From Rhizobacter sp. (GTDB lineage Bacteria > Pseudomonadota > Gammaproteobacteria > Burkholderiales > Burkholderiaceae): a DNA stretch of 5,625 bases. A model generated the notes under the pieces. That model was not told the origin of the DNA and searched no databases. It worked only from the letters and a program-made list of their open reading frames with translations. Shown here piece after piece: positions 5,512 to 5,625 of the stretch. Within the stretch, counting starts at the first letter, position 1; each line of letters begins with the position of its first letter. Position numbers and translations under genes: made by a program. The DNA is taken from contig JACMKW010000021.1 of NCBI GenBank assembly GCA_014379885.1, positions 1 to 5,625 on the forward strand, in the 5' to 3' direction.

Positions 5512-5625
5512 GCGACGTCCTTTTGAAAGTGCGCGGCCTGCATGCGCAGTACGGGCAGACGAAAGTGCTGCACGGCCTTGATTTCGATGTGAAGACCGGT
5601 GGCATCACCACCATCCTCGGTGCCA
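5508..5625 (+). CDS. livF: Branched-chain amino acid-type ABC transporter ATPase (LivF-like), partial
   Basis: The first 39 codons of a second ATPase; the gene continues past the window end. It reads MSDVLLKVRGLHAQYGQTKV followed by LHGLDFDVKTGGITTILGA, stopping inside the Walker A loop (the expected next residues are NGAGKT). The LHAQYGQTKVLHG pattern, with Tyr of the A-loop in QYG, is typical of LivF, the partner of LivG in the heterodimeric ATPase of these importers. The ATG overlaps the livG stop in an ATGA, so the two are translationally coupled and made together. The permease and binding-protein genes are not upstream of livG in this window and may lie downstream. Confidence 0.88.
   Translation, partial: MSDVLLKVRGLHAQYGQTKVLHGLDFDVKTGGITTILGA

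Overview
The window looks like chromosomal DNA from a high-GC betaproteobacterium, most likely of the order Burkholderiales (Comamonadaceae or the Rubrivivax/Leptothrix group). This is inferred from the character of the PolA and LivG-type proteins, from codon use (polA has no in-frame TTA, CTA or TCA codon), and from a GC-rich intergenic repeat of a kind I recall from these genomes. No phage, CRISPR, rRNA, tRNA or complete insertion sequence is visible.

Layout. Positions 6-610 (minus strand) hold a compact type II toxin-antitoxin pair, antitoxin first, with the toxin start overlapping the antitoxin stop in an ATGA. Positions 666-1517 (minus) encode a small exported ATP-dependent DNA ligase of the Lig E type. 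A divergent spacer (1518-1666) carries short 7-bp repeats abutting the ligase start, a possible degraded GC-rich repeat, and a -10-like box just upstream of polA. Positions 1667-4459 (plus) encode a complete DNA polymerase I with all three activities apparently intact. The spacer 4460-4674 holds a GC-rich repeat with strong dyads, a pair of 8-bp direct repeats, and a probable promoter. Positions 4675-5511 (plus) encode a branched-chain-amino-acid-type ABC ATPase (LivG-like). Its stop overlaps the start of a LivF-like second ATPase, which runs off the window at 5625.

How the genes work together. livG and livF are an operon supplying the two cytoplasmic ATPase subunits of one importer; the permeases and binding protein are not in view. 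polA and the ligase are divergent DNA-processing genes, but PolA is cytoplasmic and the ligase is predicted to be periplasmic, so shared function is not implied. The toxin-antitoxin pair is a self-contained unit and is somewhat less GC-rich than polA.

Most of the window is ordinary. The points most worth a second look are the N-terminus of livG, where codon use suggests a one-base frameshift or a mis-set start, the Lig E ligase with heptamer repeats in place of a ribosome binding site, and the intergenic repeat after polA. I see no clear sign of an undescribed system.
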